Assembly: GCA_016207825.1 (NCBI GenBank)
Contig: JACQZI010000023.1
Coordinates: 133,169 to 197,168, forward strand
Source: Planctomycetota bacterium
GTDB taxonomy: Bacteria > Planctomycetota > MHYJ01 > JACQXL01 > JACQZI01
Length of the DNA stretch: 64,000 bases
Direction of reading: 5' to 3'
Shown: one piece after another, positions 41,536-50,005 of the stretch
How the letters are laid out: each line of letters begins with the position of its first letter
How positions within the stretch are numbered: position 1 is the first letter of the stretch
The notes under the pieces: generated by a model
Database searches by the model: none
What the model saw: the letters and a program-made list of their open reading frames with translations, nothing else
What the model was told of the DNA's origin: nothing
Translations under genes and position numbers: made by a program

Positions 41536-41788
41536 TAGTTATTAAGATGGGGTCGGGTAGCTTTTAGAATGGGGTCTGGTAGCTCTTACCTATACGTATT
41601 ATAGCTTTTAGGATGGAGTCAGGTAGCCTTTACCTATATGTATTATAGCTTTTAGGGGTGAGTAATATAGCCTTTACCCGTATGTATTATAGCCTTTAGG
41701 ATGGGGTCAAGTAGCTTTTACCTATATGTATTATAGCTTTTAGAGTGGGGTCAGGTAGCTTTTATAATGGAGTCTAGTAGCCTTTAGG
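41536..41788. repeat. 22-bp minisatellite with two alternating unit types
   Basis: Eleven full units and one partial start every 22 bp at 41536, 41558, 41580 and so on to 41778. All begin TAGCYTTTA or a close variant. Type A continues GGATGGGGTCAGG; type B continues CCTATATGTATTA. Order: A A B A B A' B A B A A. There are no spacers, so it is not a CRISPR. The 22-bp step is close to two helical turns. Confidence 0.85.
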
Positions 41789-41856
41789 GGGGTGTATACC
41801 CGCCCCCCCCTCCGCCTAAAACCTCATTTAATTGATTTAGAAATGAATATACCTGC

Positions 41857-41897
41857 CTCGCCGCCTGCCTGTCCGGTAGGCAGGGCAGGCGGGCGAG
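41857..41897. repeat. REP-like inverted repeat
   Basis: CTCGCCGCCTGCCTG (41857-41871) and CAGGCGGGCGAG (41886-41897) face each other around TCCGGTAGGCAGGG, giving a very stable hairpin. It resembles the CCTGCCTACCGGACAGGCAGG-type repeats of environmental genomes. Confidence 0.6.
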
Positions 41898-41952
41898 TTT
41901 TAGCCACCCTTGCGTGACGGGGATGCGTTTTAAGTAAAACGATTAATCCTTA

Positions 41953-43074
41953 TCACTCCTCGCGCTTTTTCCAGTCTTCCCATTTCTCTGAATTACCGGT
42001 ATATTCTATGACGGTTATTTCCCTTGCCCGTTTCTTGATATCTTTATCTTTATCTTCTATTAATTTATCCAATACCTCCGCAACATGTTTTTTTATGGAT
42101 TTATCTTTTAGTTTAACGTAGCGGTCATCAAGCTTTTCTACAAACAACTTGCCTGCTTCTATGGCGGTTAACCGGACTTGTTTATCTTCACTCTGGTCGC
42201 CGGCAATCGTTAACAGCCGTTTTATTATATCGCCGTCTGCATAATTCCCAGCAAGCGTTAGTAATGCCTCAACAAGCCTCTTACGTGCTTTTACATCTTT
42301 ATCATACGGCGATACGCTTAAACTATTTAACACCGTGCCTTTTGAAATAACATAAAGCGAAAGCATTTCCAGGGCATTATTCCTTTCATCTTCATCAGCA
42401 CTAACGATTAAATCCTTGTATTTATTAAAGGTTTCGACGTGTTCTGGGTTTTCTTTTATTACAACGGTTTTATTTGTAAACAACGCCCCAAACCATGCGC
42501 CTTCTATTGGAATTGTTTTTACATCTGCTGGTTTCTCTATTGTCGCATAACTTCTATGTTGTTCCTTCTGCTTACCGGTACAAGCCGCTTCTATCTTTAC
42601 CGAACCGGTTTTTAACGGCACTAATGTCCAGGTATAAGTTATTGTTTGATGAGGCTCTACATAAACAAAAGAATAGTCATAACTATAACCCCACCCTTCC
42701 CGTGTTCTGCTCCACGTCCCACGAGCATCATATTGTTTGCTTTCATTTATTGAATAACCATCACCAAAAAGCGCCGGTTCATAAAATGGCTTATGAGTAG
42801 TATAGGCCTCGGTAAACGCCCTCTTTTTATCGGTCAGGCTGGTCAGTTTTAATTCCGCTTTAATCTCTTCGCCAAGCAGATATTCGTCTTTATCCGTAAC
42901 AAGCTCAAGCCGGAATATTCCGTCGTTGTTTATATCAGTCTTCTTAAAAAGACGATTATGTTCCATTTCCGGCTTGGACTCCTTTTCTTCGGCATAAGAT
43001 AAAAGGAAGGAAGAAAACGTTATTATAGAGAAACAAACAAGGCTTACCGTTGAAATCAGCTTCTTGTATTTCAT
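41953..43074 (-). CDS. Secreted protein with HEAT-like C-terminal helices
   Basis: 373 residues. A signal peptide (about 1-29) precedes a beta domain (about 50-180; RLELVTDKDEYLLGEEIKAE, YTWTLVPLKTGSVKIEA) that resembles intracellular-proteinase-inhibitor or Ig-like folds. From about 210 a helical array reads like HEAT repeats (RKRLVEALLTLAGNYADGDI, VRLTAIEAGKLFVEKL). No enzyme motif is visible. It is the last gene of an AT-rich minus-strand cluster of secreted proteins running from 48024. Function unknown. Confidence 0.65.
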   Translation of the reverse strand: MKYKKLISTVSLVCFSIITFSSFLLSYAEEKESKPEMEHNRLFKKTDINNDGIFRLELVTDKDEYLLGEEIKAELKLTSLTDKKRAFTEAYTTHKPFYEPALFGDGYSINESKQYDARGTWSRTREGWGYSYDYSFVYVEPHQTITYTWTLVPLKTGSVKIEAACTGKQKEQHRSYATIEKPADVKTIPIEGAWFGALFTNKTVVIKENPEHVETFNKYKDLIVSADEDERNNALEMLSLYVISKGTVLNSLSVSPYDKDVKARKRLVEALLTLAGNYADGDIIKRLLTIAGDQSEDKQVRLTAIEAGKLFVEKLDDRYVKLKDKSIKKHVAEVLDKLIEDKDKDIKKRAREITVIEYTGNSEKWEDWKKREE

Positions 43075-43093
43075 AAAACTCTCCTTTCTTGGT

Positions 43094-43820
43094 TTATTTT
43101 TCAGGGAAAGTAATCACTTTATTTGTTACCTCAACCCCGTCGCCCCCTGAAAACTCAATCGTTTTAGATGCAGGAGCAGTATTACCATCCACGGTTTTTG
43201 AAAATTCTACACCAATATTTACTGCAAAGACATTTTTCGCAGGGACTGGTTGCCCATTTCTGGTGAAAGTTGTTTTGTTAAACGCATCCTCTATCTTTTG
43301 CGCCCGTAGAACGTAACGCATATCCTTGGTGAATTCTTCTATAAGTTTTCGAATATCTTCTTCATAAGTTTGAATTGTTTCTGTTTGGGAATTAAAGACT
43401 CGAATATTTTTCATCCCAATGTTTAAGGCTAAATTCCTTAGAAACTCAGCATATTCATTGTCGGTAGCATTTTGGACATTTAGTGTTTTTGTTCCAATTC
43501 CAAACTGGAAAAATATAAAAGAATCATAACCGATTGAAGAAACACTGCCAACCCCATCTTTTTTCATTAAGGGTTCCGGTGAGTAGCCTAAACTTCCTGC
43601 AACTATAAGCTCGGTATCATCATCTTTTGAACCGCTATGGCAATGCCTGATATCAACGACTACACCATGAAGCTTTAAATAGGGAATCCTATATGGCGTA
43701 GGTTGTGCCGGGTTTGCCTTTTGCACTCCTCCCTTATTTCCAGCCTCAAACCCAGCAAATGCGATATCGTTCAGCAATGATACCGCCTAATAAAACTAGT
43801 AACAATGGTTTGTTAATCAT
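43094..43820 (-). pseudogene. Secreted protein gene with a frameshift after the signal peptide
   Basis: An AGAGGAG ribosome site 6 bases before the ATG at 43820 starts MINKPLLLVLLGGIIA, a good signal peptide, but this frame stops after 24 codons. The 227-residue body (LNDIAFAGFEAGNKGG ... VITFPEK, stop at 43094) lies in another frame that has no ribosome site and could only start at TTG (43777). The simplest reading is one gene broken by a single-base indel near 43750-43790, or an assembly error. The body has a DIRHCHSGS segment but no recognised fold. Confidence 0.6.
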
Positions 43821-43831
43821 AACCATCTCCT

Positions 43832-43993
43832 CTATTTTTTAATTCTTATAGACAATGTTTGAATATCAGCTGTCGCTCCTGGAATTAGGTTAGAATCCTG
43901 TGCTTCCACATCAAAAGTAAATGTTCCAGCAGTTGTCGGTATTCCGCTTATTCTACCAGTCATAGAATAACCGATGAAAAATATTCCTCGTTC
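43832..43993 (-). pseudogene. Remnant of an Ig-like (He_PIG) domain protein
   Basis: A short open frame ends at 43832 and reads FIGYSMTGRISGIPTTAG, then TFTFDVEAQDS and a basic tail. RISGIPTTAGTFTF is the signature end of a putative Ig (He_PIG/cadherin-like) repeat of secreted proteins. A stop at 43994 closes it upstream. Only the final ~50 residues remain, so it is the stump of a larger deleted gene. Confidence 0.6.
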
Positions 43994-44001
43994 CTACAAT
44001 T

Positions 44002-44607
44002 TTATTTCTGCTTGATTTCTTGTGCGATACCAGAAAGACATTCTTTAAGTTTCGCCGAAGTGTTTGTATTATTTATCTTGTCTTCTAGAAAGACTACAGA
44101 CAATTTTTTACCTATTGTCTCAACTAATAAATACTTTAAGGCTTCTTTTAAGAAATGTATCCGATGTCGGGTATCTTCACTATAGGTTAGTTTTTCTAAT
44201 TCTGTATAAATTCGTTCGCTAACGGGTTCTAATGATGGCGTCCCTATTTGGGCAAGAGCGTTAAGAGCAAACCGACCTTCTAATATTGTCCTTGGCCTTT
44301 CACGCTCAATTCCAAGATAGCAAAAATCAAAGTTTTTAACAAGTAAAGATAAAGACTCGTTGGCCCGATAAGTAGCCATTAATTTACAAAAGCTCACCTT
44401 GACTTCATCGGTTTCTTTATCCCAATTGGCCTCAAAATACTTCACCAGCTCTGTTATATCAGTTTTATATTTAATCACTTGACCATCCATAAAGTTAATT
44501 TTACCTTCTTTATTCATATCATTAAACCGCTGCTTGTTATCATCACCACTTAAATACAGGACACATCCTATTACCAGTAAAATCATTGTTACTTTTAATT
44601 TTATCAT
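44002..44607 (-). CDS. Secreted protein of unknown function
   Basis: 201 residues. A short signal or anchor segment (about 5-20, MILLVIGCVLYLSG) is followed by a helical domain (TDITELVKYFEANW, FALNALAQIGTPSLEPVSER) that could be HEAT-like. A lipidation site around Cys15 is possible but does not fit a standard lipobox well. AAAGGCGAG precedes the ATG. It belongs to the same AT-rich secreted cluster, 39 bp downstream of the 1125-residue gene. Confidence 0.6.
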   Translation of the reverse strand: MIKLKVTMILLVIGCVLYLSGDDNKQRFNDMNKEGKINFMDGQVIKYKTDITELVKYFEANWDKETDEVKVSFCKLMATYRANESLSLLVKNFDFCYLGIERERPRTILEGRFALNALAQIGTPSLEPVSERIYTELEKLTYSEDTRHRIHFLKEALKYLLVETIGKKLSVVFLEDKINNTNTSAKLKECLSGIAQEIKQK

Positions 44608-44646
44608 ATTCTCGCCTTTCTAATAATTTATTTAATTAAGATTAAA

Positions 44647-47600
44647 TTATTTTAAATCCCAGGTTAAATTAGTATAAGATCCGAATTCTACTTTATTGTC
44701 TTTTCTGATAGAGTTTTCCTGAATCCAATCATCATTTGCTGGGCCTATTTTCTTTCCGCTTCGCACACAATACCACTGATAGACCAGTGAACATCGTATC
44801 TCTGCTCCATTATCATTATAAACAGCGTATTCTTTCATATTTGAGCGAGCTCTAATAATAGTCCCAATGGGTTCGTTGAGGAATCCAATGCCGGGGGCGT
44901 CATAGTCATATATTTCACCCTGCGATTTATCGGATAGTGGGTTATTATCCTGATAGACTCTGGGACTAGTATCGTTACCAGGGGGTATTACAATAGAAAA
45001 ATTTCGAATAAGCCCTGGCCAAGGAATGCTTCCATTATTGGTGTCCTTAAAATATCTAAATGCTCCATCTCTTTGAAGAACCACAGGGAAGTTAAAATCT
45101 GAAGGCTTGACCGTTCCTTTCAGTTCAATCCCCAGTCCATATCTATCCCATCCCTTTCTCCATACGCCTAAATCCTCAAAATAATCATTCGCAATTTTAT
45201 CTCTAGCAGCGTTTTCGGTTACCGGCGAAAGTTTACCAGATGTTTTGCCGGTTATATCCGAAACCCATAAGACGGTAAAGTTTATTTTATCATTAATCCC
45301 TCCTGTGTCTGCCGCTTCCAATGAAATCGTCGCATCTCTCATTGTCGTGCTTTCAGAGAACCCCTCAACCCAAAAATCTTTTGGTAATGCCGCATTTGAA
45401 AATTTATTATTACGACCATTAAATTTAATTTCTGTTCCACCTACAGGAGCTGTGAATATTTTAACTTTATCGTTATTTCTTGTAAGAATCAGATTAACAT
45501 TACCGTTCCATGTGGTTGGGGTTACCCGCTTGATCTCAATTTTTTTCCGAGGTGCATTATTGTTATCAAAGTTCCTAACCACAATACCTCCGATAGATAT
45601 TTCATCTGTATCTAAAATACCGTCAATATCTAAATCTAATTCTAATACTGTAAAATCCTCTTCAAGAACACAAGTAATATCTTCTGTATAGCCACGCACC
45701 CGCACTTTCGCACTAATCGCTGTTTTATTTACGTCAATGCTGGGGCGAACCCCCTTAAGCTGCAGGGTTAAGCCACCCCGAATAAATGTATAAGGTGGTT
45801 GAGTTGTTAATGAGGCATCTTCTTGAGGAATAATTTTTGGTGGTTCGGTTAAGCCCATCATTACCGATGGCACCGGCCCCTGAATATAAATATAACAGGT
45901 CTGTTCTGTATCTACTCCTATCAGGTCATCATTAGGGTCAAATGTATTGGCGAACTTTATTTGCATATCAATTACGGTAAATCGTTCTTCAGTCCAACCA
46001 TACCCAACGGTCGTTAATACCACATCATCATTCTGGTCGCTGGTTGCCGTACCTTTAATTATGACAGTTATTGGCTCGCTCTTATTTTCTCCTTTCGGGA
46101 TGGTTAAGCTGATAATATTTGGTGTTACAGTTGCGCGGCCACCAGACTTACCGGAAACCGGTATTCTCAAAGTAATAGATTCCGTAATCTGTTCTTTAGC
46201 CGTTTCTCCTGTAGCCATTTCTAAAGTAACGGATATTTCTCTTGGATTATCCACTTCAACATACTCAAACTGTTGGATTACTACCCTGGTTTTCGGTTTT
46301 TTTGCATGCATTCGAGAAGTGGATTGATAAGGTGAATCGTTAAAAGCGGCAGGCATTGTTCCATCACTTATCACCTGAATAACGCCATTTTCTAATCCAA
46401 TCGGATAAAAAGTGCCTTTTGAAACACGGCTGAAAGATACCGGTTCGCCAATTGTGGAATCAATATAAGGGCTTCTTATCCAAAGTTTTTCCGTTAGTTC
46501 AACTTGGCCAGTTACAAGATTTATCGTCCCGGAAGAAATCTGCGCCGGGTTATTAGCAAAGTTCATAGTTCCATAATTAATATTGTTTAACGTAAATGCA
46601 GTCCCTGTATAGGCCGTTCTGGTAATTGTAAGCGCAAACACCCCTGGATTGCCGGTTGGTTTTAATTCTATGGAGAGGTCACCTGTTAGGCTCGTAGTAA
46701 TTACCTGCTCACCGGACTGTTGAAGACGAATTTCATTCTGGCAAGGGTATCCATAGAGATATAAATTAATTGCGGCAGTTGGGTTAATTAAAAGTGTTAA
46801 ATAATCTATTAACAAATTAAGAGAATAGCCAAAAGATAAACGTGCTTCAACGGTCATTTCGTTATCCGTTAATTTCTCTAACTTCTTGGAGATAGAATTA
46901 AGCGGGTCAAGCGCTGATTTATAATCATTTATAATAAGATATGATTTTGCTTCATTTAAACGGTCGGAGAATGATTCATAAAGCCCCGGCTTGATAATAC
47001 CAGCTTTAACGTTATTAAGTGTAGTAATAGTTTCGTCTATGGTCGGAATATGGGCAAAGGTTACCGCCGCGGACATATTGGATGGCGCGCTATTACCGGC
47101 CACATTATAAGCTCTGATCCGGTAATAATAAACCGCACCCGGAGAAAGATTCGTATGAGAATACGTGGTTGCGGGGACTTCCGGATTGGATTCAACAACC
47201 GCAATCTGGACAAACGGGTCGTGGCAACTGGTTTTGCTTTCAATTATAAAGCCTTGCTCATTATCCGAATTATCCTGCCATGTAAGATTAATCTGTGATG
47301 AAGATACTGCTGTAGCTACTAAATTACTCGGCGCGGCAGGCGGCTGGATTTGCGGGGCGAAATCCACTACCGCAGGCACTGCCTGCATATTATGCACCGT
47401 CCCGGTAAGGAAATAACCACGATATCCGCCACTGCTATTTGTAACAGTGTAAGCAAATGTAGTCGTGCCGGCCTGTAAAGCCTTCCACGTAATAGTAAAC
47501 GCCAGGCGATTCGGGTCACTGGGAGGAACATCATCCTCGGAAAACCACATCCACGGGTCTACGATTATCCAACCGGTTCCCCTCCTTGATATCCCTGTAG

Positions 47601-48024
47601 AAAATGCCCCGGATGTAACATGGTCCGCTTCCACAATATTCGGGTCAAAGGTTATCTTAAGATACCCCATGCAGAAATACCCAAACAAATCTCCTTCGTC
47701 CCATGTTATAAAATGTTTTATGGTTTTAGTCTGGCCTGCCTCCGAAAAGGTTTCTGTGCCGTTTGAATCCACCTTGACATGTAATGTATTGTGCCCTGTA
47801 AATTGTAGTTGCGTATTGGATGAGTCCAGATTATCCGATGCCTTTGTGATTTCCTCTTTAAGAACGGCTTGAGAAAATCCGGCAAGCTCGTTTGAGGAAG
47901 ATGTTGTTTCATTGCCAGCGGAGGAACCTGACGTGATATCTTCCGCCCTGATTCCCAAACCCAGCAACATCCAACCCAAGAGTATTATAAGACCAGCTTG
48001 TTTCACTTTGCGTGGCATAAGCAA
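44647..48024 (-). CDS. Large secreted protein with cohesin-like and fibronectin type III domains
   Basis: 1125 residues. A signal peptide (about 8-27) is followed by a cohesin-like beta domain (about 55-215; GYLKITFDPNIVEADHVTSG, FTITWKALQAGTTTFAYTV), a clear fibronectin type III domain (about 232-323; PSNLVATAVSSSQINLTWQD, TNLSPGAVYYYRIRAYN), a helical linker (about 328-395, like the FIMAH element of secreted enzymes) and several beta domains to the end. No catalytic motif is visible. It probably acts at the cell surface in adhesion or polymer binding. A strong promoter lies about 100 bp upstream. It heads the secreted-protein cluster. Confidence 0.75.
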   Translation of the reverse strand: MLMPRKVKQAGLIILLGWMLLGLGIRAEDITSGSSAGNETTSSSNELAGFSQAVLKEEITKASDNLDSSNTQLQFTGHNTLHVKVDSNGTETFSEAGQTKTIKHFITWDEGDLFGYFCMGYLKITFDPNIVEADHVTSGAFSTGISRRGTGWIIVDPWMWFSEDDVPPSDPNRLAFTITWKALQAGTTTFAYTVTNSSGGYRGYFLTGTVHNMQAVPAVVDFAPQIQPPAAPSNLVATAVSSSQINLTWQDNSDNEQGFIIESKTSCHDPFVQIAVVESNPEVPATTYSHTNLSPGAVYYYRIRAYNVAGNSAPSNMSAAVTFAHIPTIDETITTLNNVKAGIIKPGLYESFSDRLNEAKSYLIINDYKSALDPLNSISKKLEKLTDNEMTVEARLSFGYSLNLLIDYLTLLINPTAAINLYLYGYPCQNEIRLQQSGEQVITTSLTGDLSIELKPTGNPGVFALTITRTAYTGTAFTLNNINYGTMNFANNPAQISSGTINLVTGQVELTEKLWIRSPYIDSTIGEPVSFSRVSKGTFYPIGLENGVIQVISDGTMPAAFNDSPYQSTSRMHAKKPKTRVVIQQFEYVEVDNPREISVTLEMATGETAKEQITESITLRIPVSGKSGGRATVTPNIISLTIPKGENKSEPITVIIKGTATSDQNDDVVLTTVGYGWTEERFTVIDMQIKFANTFDPNDDLIGVDTEQTCYIYIQGPVPSVMMGLTEPPKIIPQEDASLTTQPPYTFIRGGLTLQLKGVRPSIDVNKTAISAKVRVRGYTEDITCVLEEDFTVLELDLDIDGILDTDEISIGGIVVRNFDNNNAPRKKIEIKRVTPTTWNGNVNLILTRNNDKVKIFTAPVGGTEIKFNGRNNKFSNAALPKDFWVEGFSESTTMRDATISLEAADTGGINDKINFTVLWVSDITGKTSGKLSPVTENAARDKIANDYFEDLGVWRKGWDRYGLGIELKGTVKPSDFNFPVVLQRDGAFRYFKDTNNGSIPWPGLIRNFSIVIPPGNDTSPRVYQDNNPLSDKSQGEIYDYDAPGIGFLNEPIGTIIRARSNMKEYAVYNDNGAEIRCSLVYQWYCVRSGKKIGPANDDWIQENSIRKDNKVEFGSYTNLTWDLK

Positions 48025-48128
48025 CTCCTTTTACATATTATTATATTGTTACAGACCGTTTCCCCTGATTGGTGCTATCCGCAAAGGTGTGTTCTCAATT
48101 AATCAGGAATCAATTATCAATTAATACA

Positions 48129-48157
48129 AGTATAAAATATCATTCTCAAGGTGTCAA
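48129..48157 (-). promoter_or_regulatory. Sigma-70 type promoter of the secreted-protein cluster
   Basis: Minus-strand TTGACA (48152-48157), 17-bp spacer, TATACT (48129-48134); start near 48122, about 98 bases before the ATG at 48024. AAAGGAG precedes the start codon. Confidence 0.75.
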
Positions 48158-48170
48158 GAGATTTTATATC

Positions 48171-49559
48171 CTACACTTGCTCAGGCTCTTTCCTGAAGAC
48201 TATCAGCTGTGCTTTGGAAATGGCCTCTCTTAAAGACCCTATTTTTACCGGGGTTAGTTCAGGAGAATGACTCAATCCCTTGGCATTCTTGATTGGCATC
48301 ATAATTTGCTTAAACCCGAGGCGCTGGGTTTCATTAATGCGCTGGTTTATCTGGTTTACCCCGCGAACCTCCCCGGTCAGGCCAATCTCCCCTACCATCA
48401 CGGTTTCATTGGATATGGGTTTGTTCTTGATAGATGATACTATCGCCAAAGCTATCGCCAAATCCGCCGCCGGTTCGTCTATCTTTACCCCGCCCACGAC
48501 ATTGACAAAGACGTCCTGGTTGGAAAACGACAGTCCGATACGCCGTTCCAATACCGCCAGTATCATCAGGACACGGTTAAAATCCACCCCGCTTACCCGC
48601 CGACTCGGCACGGAATAAAACGACGGCGCAGTCAATGCCTGTATTTCAACCAGAAGCGGCCTGGTTCCGATAATCGTGGGCATAACGACCCTGCCGGCAG
48701 AGGTATCGTCATGGTCTCCGATAAATAGCGCCGATGGATTGGTCACCTCCTGCAGGCCTTCCTTATCCATATCAAAAAGCCCGATTTCGTTGGTAGAGCC
48801 GAAACGATTCTTGACAGCGCGCAGTATTCTAAACGACTGGAACCGGTCGCCTTCAAAATATAATACCGTATCAACCATGTGCTCAAGCGTCCTCGGACCG
48901 GCAAGAGAGCCTTCCTTGGTAACGTGTCCGATAAGGAATAAAGCAATACTCTTACGTTTGGCCAGATACATGAGTTCCAGGGTAGATTCACGCACCTGGG
49001 TAACTGTGCCGGGCGTGCCGGGAAGCTGGGGTTTATATATCATCTGAATAGAATCTATAATCAGGAAATCCGGATTGTATTCTTCGACATAGCCTCCGAT
49101 AACGTCCAGGTTGGTCTCCGAAACCAAGAGAAGATTGTCGGAATTGGTGCCTAACCGCTCGGCGCGGATTTTGGTCTGGTAGATGGATTCCTCGGCGCTT
49201 ACATATAACACCTTTTTGCCGAGTTCGCAGAGCTTGCCGGAGACCTGAAGGATAAGAGTGGATTTGCCGATGCCCGGGTCGCCGCCGATAAGCGTGGCAG
49301 AGCCGGAAACGATGCCGCCGCCCATAATCCTATCCAACTCATTAATGCCGGTAGAGACGCGTTCTTTATCTATGCTTTTTATTCGGCTCACCGGCTGGGG
49401 CTTTTCCCCGGAAAGAATCGGGCGGTCGGTCAGGGCGGTCGGGGTAATGACTTCCTCAATCAGGCTTCCCCAAACGCCGCAATCCGGGCATTTGCCGAGC
49501 CACTTGCCGGTTTCATAACCGCATTGCTGGCAGCGAAAGGCTTTCTTCAACTTCTTCAT
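48171..49559 (-). CDS. radA: DNA repair protein RadA (Sms)
   Basis: 462 residues with all RadA parts: zinc finger RCQQCGYETGKWLGKCPDCG (about 9-28), Walker A GGDPGIGKSTL (about 92-102), the RadA-specific KNRFGSTNEIGLF (about 250-262), and the Lon-like C-terminal domain. RadA is a DnaB-like branch-migration motor in recombination. The length is standard. It follows the four-helix-bundle gene on the same strand across a microrepeat arm (49560-49592). Confidence 0.95.
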   Translation of the reverse strand: MKKLKKAFRCQQCGYETGKWLGKCPDCGVWGSLIEEVITPTALTDRPILSGEKPQPVSRIKSIDKERVSTGINELDRIMGGGIVSGSATLIGGDPGIGKSTLILQVSGKLCELGKKVLYVSAEESIYQTKIRAERLGTNSDNLLLVSETNLDVIGGYVEEYNPDFLIIDSIQMIYKPQLPGTPGTVTQVRESTLELMYLAKRKSIALFLIGHVTKEGSLAGPRTLEHMVDTVLYFEGDRFQSFRILRAVKNRFGSTNEIGLFDMDKEGLQEVTNPSALFIGDHDDTSAGRVVMPTIIGTRPLLVEIQALTAPSFYSVPSRRVSGVDFNRVLMILAVLERRIGLSFSNQDVFVNVVGGVKIDEPAADLAIALAIVSSIKNKPISNETVMVGEIGLTGEVRGVNQINQRINETQRLGFKQIMMPIKNAKGLSHSPELTPVKIGSLREAISKAQLIVFRKEPEQV

Positions 49560-49592
49560 AAGTTACAAGTAAAAATGAGCAATGAACAATTA
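49560..49592. repeat. 7-bp-period microrepeat, left arm around the four-helix-bundle gene
   Basis: AGTTACAAGT, then ATGAGCA, ATGAACA, ATTAAGA at 7-bp spacing. The arm on the other side of the gene (49978-50005) has the reverse-complementary words. Confidence 0.55.
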
Positions 49593-49607
49593 AGAAATAC
49601 AAATAAA

Positions 49608-49982
49608 TTATTTGGCGTTCTTTTTCAGGTTCTGCTTAGAAGTCTTAACACTTTTCCCGAATATTTTCTTAATTTCCAAGGATTCCTGTATTAACTTATC
49701 AATATCCTCCGATTTGTTTAATTCAGAATCCTTTAATAATCTTAACCAAAGATTAGTTTCTTTTGCTTCCTTAAAAGAAATACTTAATTTATAGGTAAAA
49801 TCCTCTTTACTGAACGCAACAGTGGCTTCCTCATAATTCGCCGCGATAGAAGTTGCCGAGCGCAATAATTGGCGGCCAATTTCCTGCGCCGCCATCTCAC
49901 GCGGGAGCTTTCTGACCAATTCAATTACACTCAAAGCAAACTTATAAGTTCTATCCGAAAGGTCGTTTTCAATACTGCTCAT
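49608..49982 (-). CDS. Four-helix-bundle protein (23S rRNA-intervening-sequence family)
   Basis: 124 residues, all helical, with the family pattern YKFALSVIELVRKLPREMAA, QLLRSATSIAANYEEA and FSKEDFTYKLSISFKEAKET. The family was named from genes inside 23S rRNA intervening sequences and includes the Avd accessory protein of diversity-generating retroelements. No reverse transcriptase is present, so this is an orphan member of unknown role, possibly nucleic-acid binding. Its ATG overlaps the rsmE stop (ATGA). It is bracketed by inverted microrepeat arms, like the GxxExxY gene. Confidence 0.88.
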   Translation of the reverse strand: MSSIENDLSDRTYKFALSVIELVRKLPREMAAQEIGRQLLRSATSIAANYEEATVAFSKEDFTYKLSISFKEAKETNLWLRLLKDSELNKSEDIDKLIQESLEIKKIFGKSVKTSKQNLKKNAK

Positions 49983-50005
49983 TGTTCATTGCTAATTGCT
50001 AATTG
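49978..50005. repeat. 7-bp-period microrepeat, right arm around the four-helix-bundle gene
   Basis: CTCATTG, TTCATTG, CTAATTG, CTAATTG in tandem. It encodes the last residues of RsmE (AISNEQ) and the start codon of the four-helix-bundle gene. Confidence 0.6.

Larger units (their letters stand above)
41318..41952. other. Gene-free repeat region after the AT-rich kinase
   Basis: No reading frame is credible. The stretch contains two diverged copies of a CGTGACRCACACCG word (about 41333-41347 and 41426-41440), a GAAGCGTAGCGGAGTCCCGACC fragment (under 23 bases) near 41380, the 22-bp minisatellite (41536-41788), a C-rich run near 41800-41815, and the strong inverted repeat at 41857-41897. Confidence 0.7.

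Noticed and set aside
41536-41788. CRISPR array
   Set aside because: Units are contiguous at 22 bp with no spacers, diverge between copies, and no cas genes are present.
43094-43777. Caspase-like (C14) peptidase because of HCHSG
   Set aside because: The preceding catalytic-His block and the usual p20 strands are not visible; the motif alone is too short.
45245-47872. Several plus-strand frames of 80-150 codons inside the large secreted protein
   Set aside because: They are shadows of the minus-strand gene, with low-complexity serine/valine-rich products and no start signals.
49608-49982. Diversity-generating retroelement (Avd protein)
   Set aside because: The protein family includes Avd, but there is no reverse transcriptase, template repeat or variable repeat in the window.
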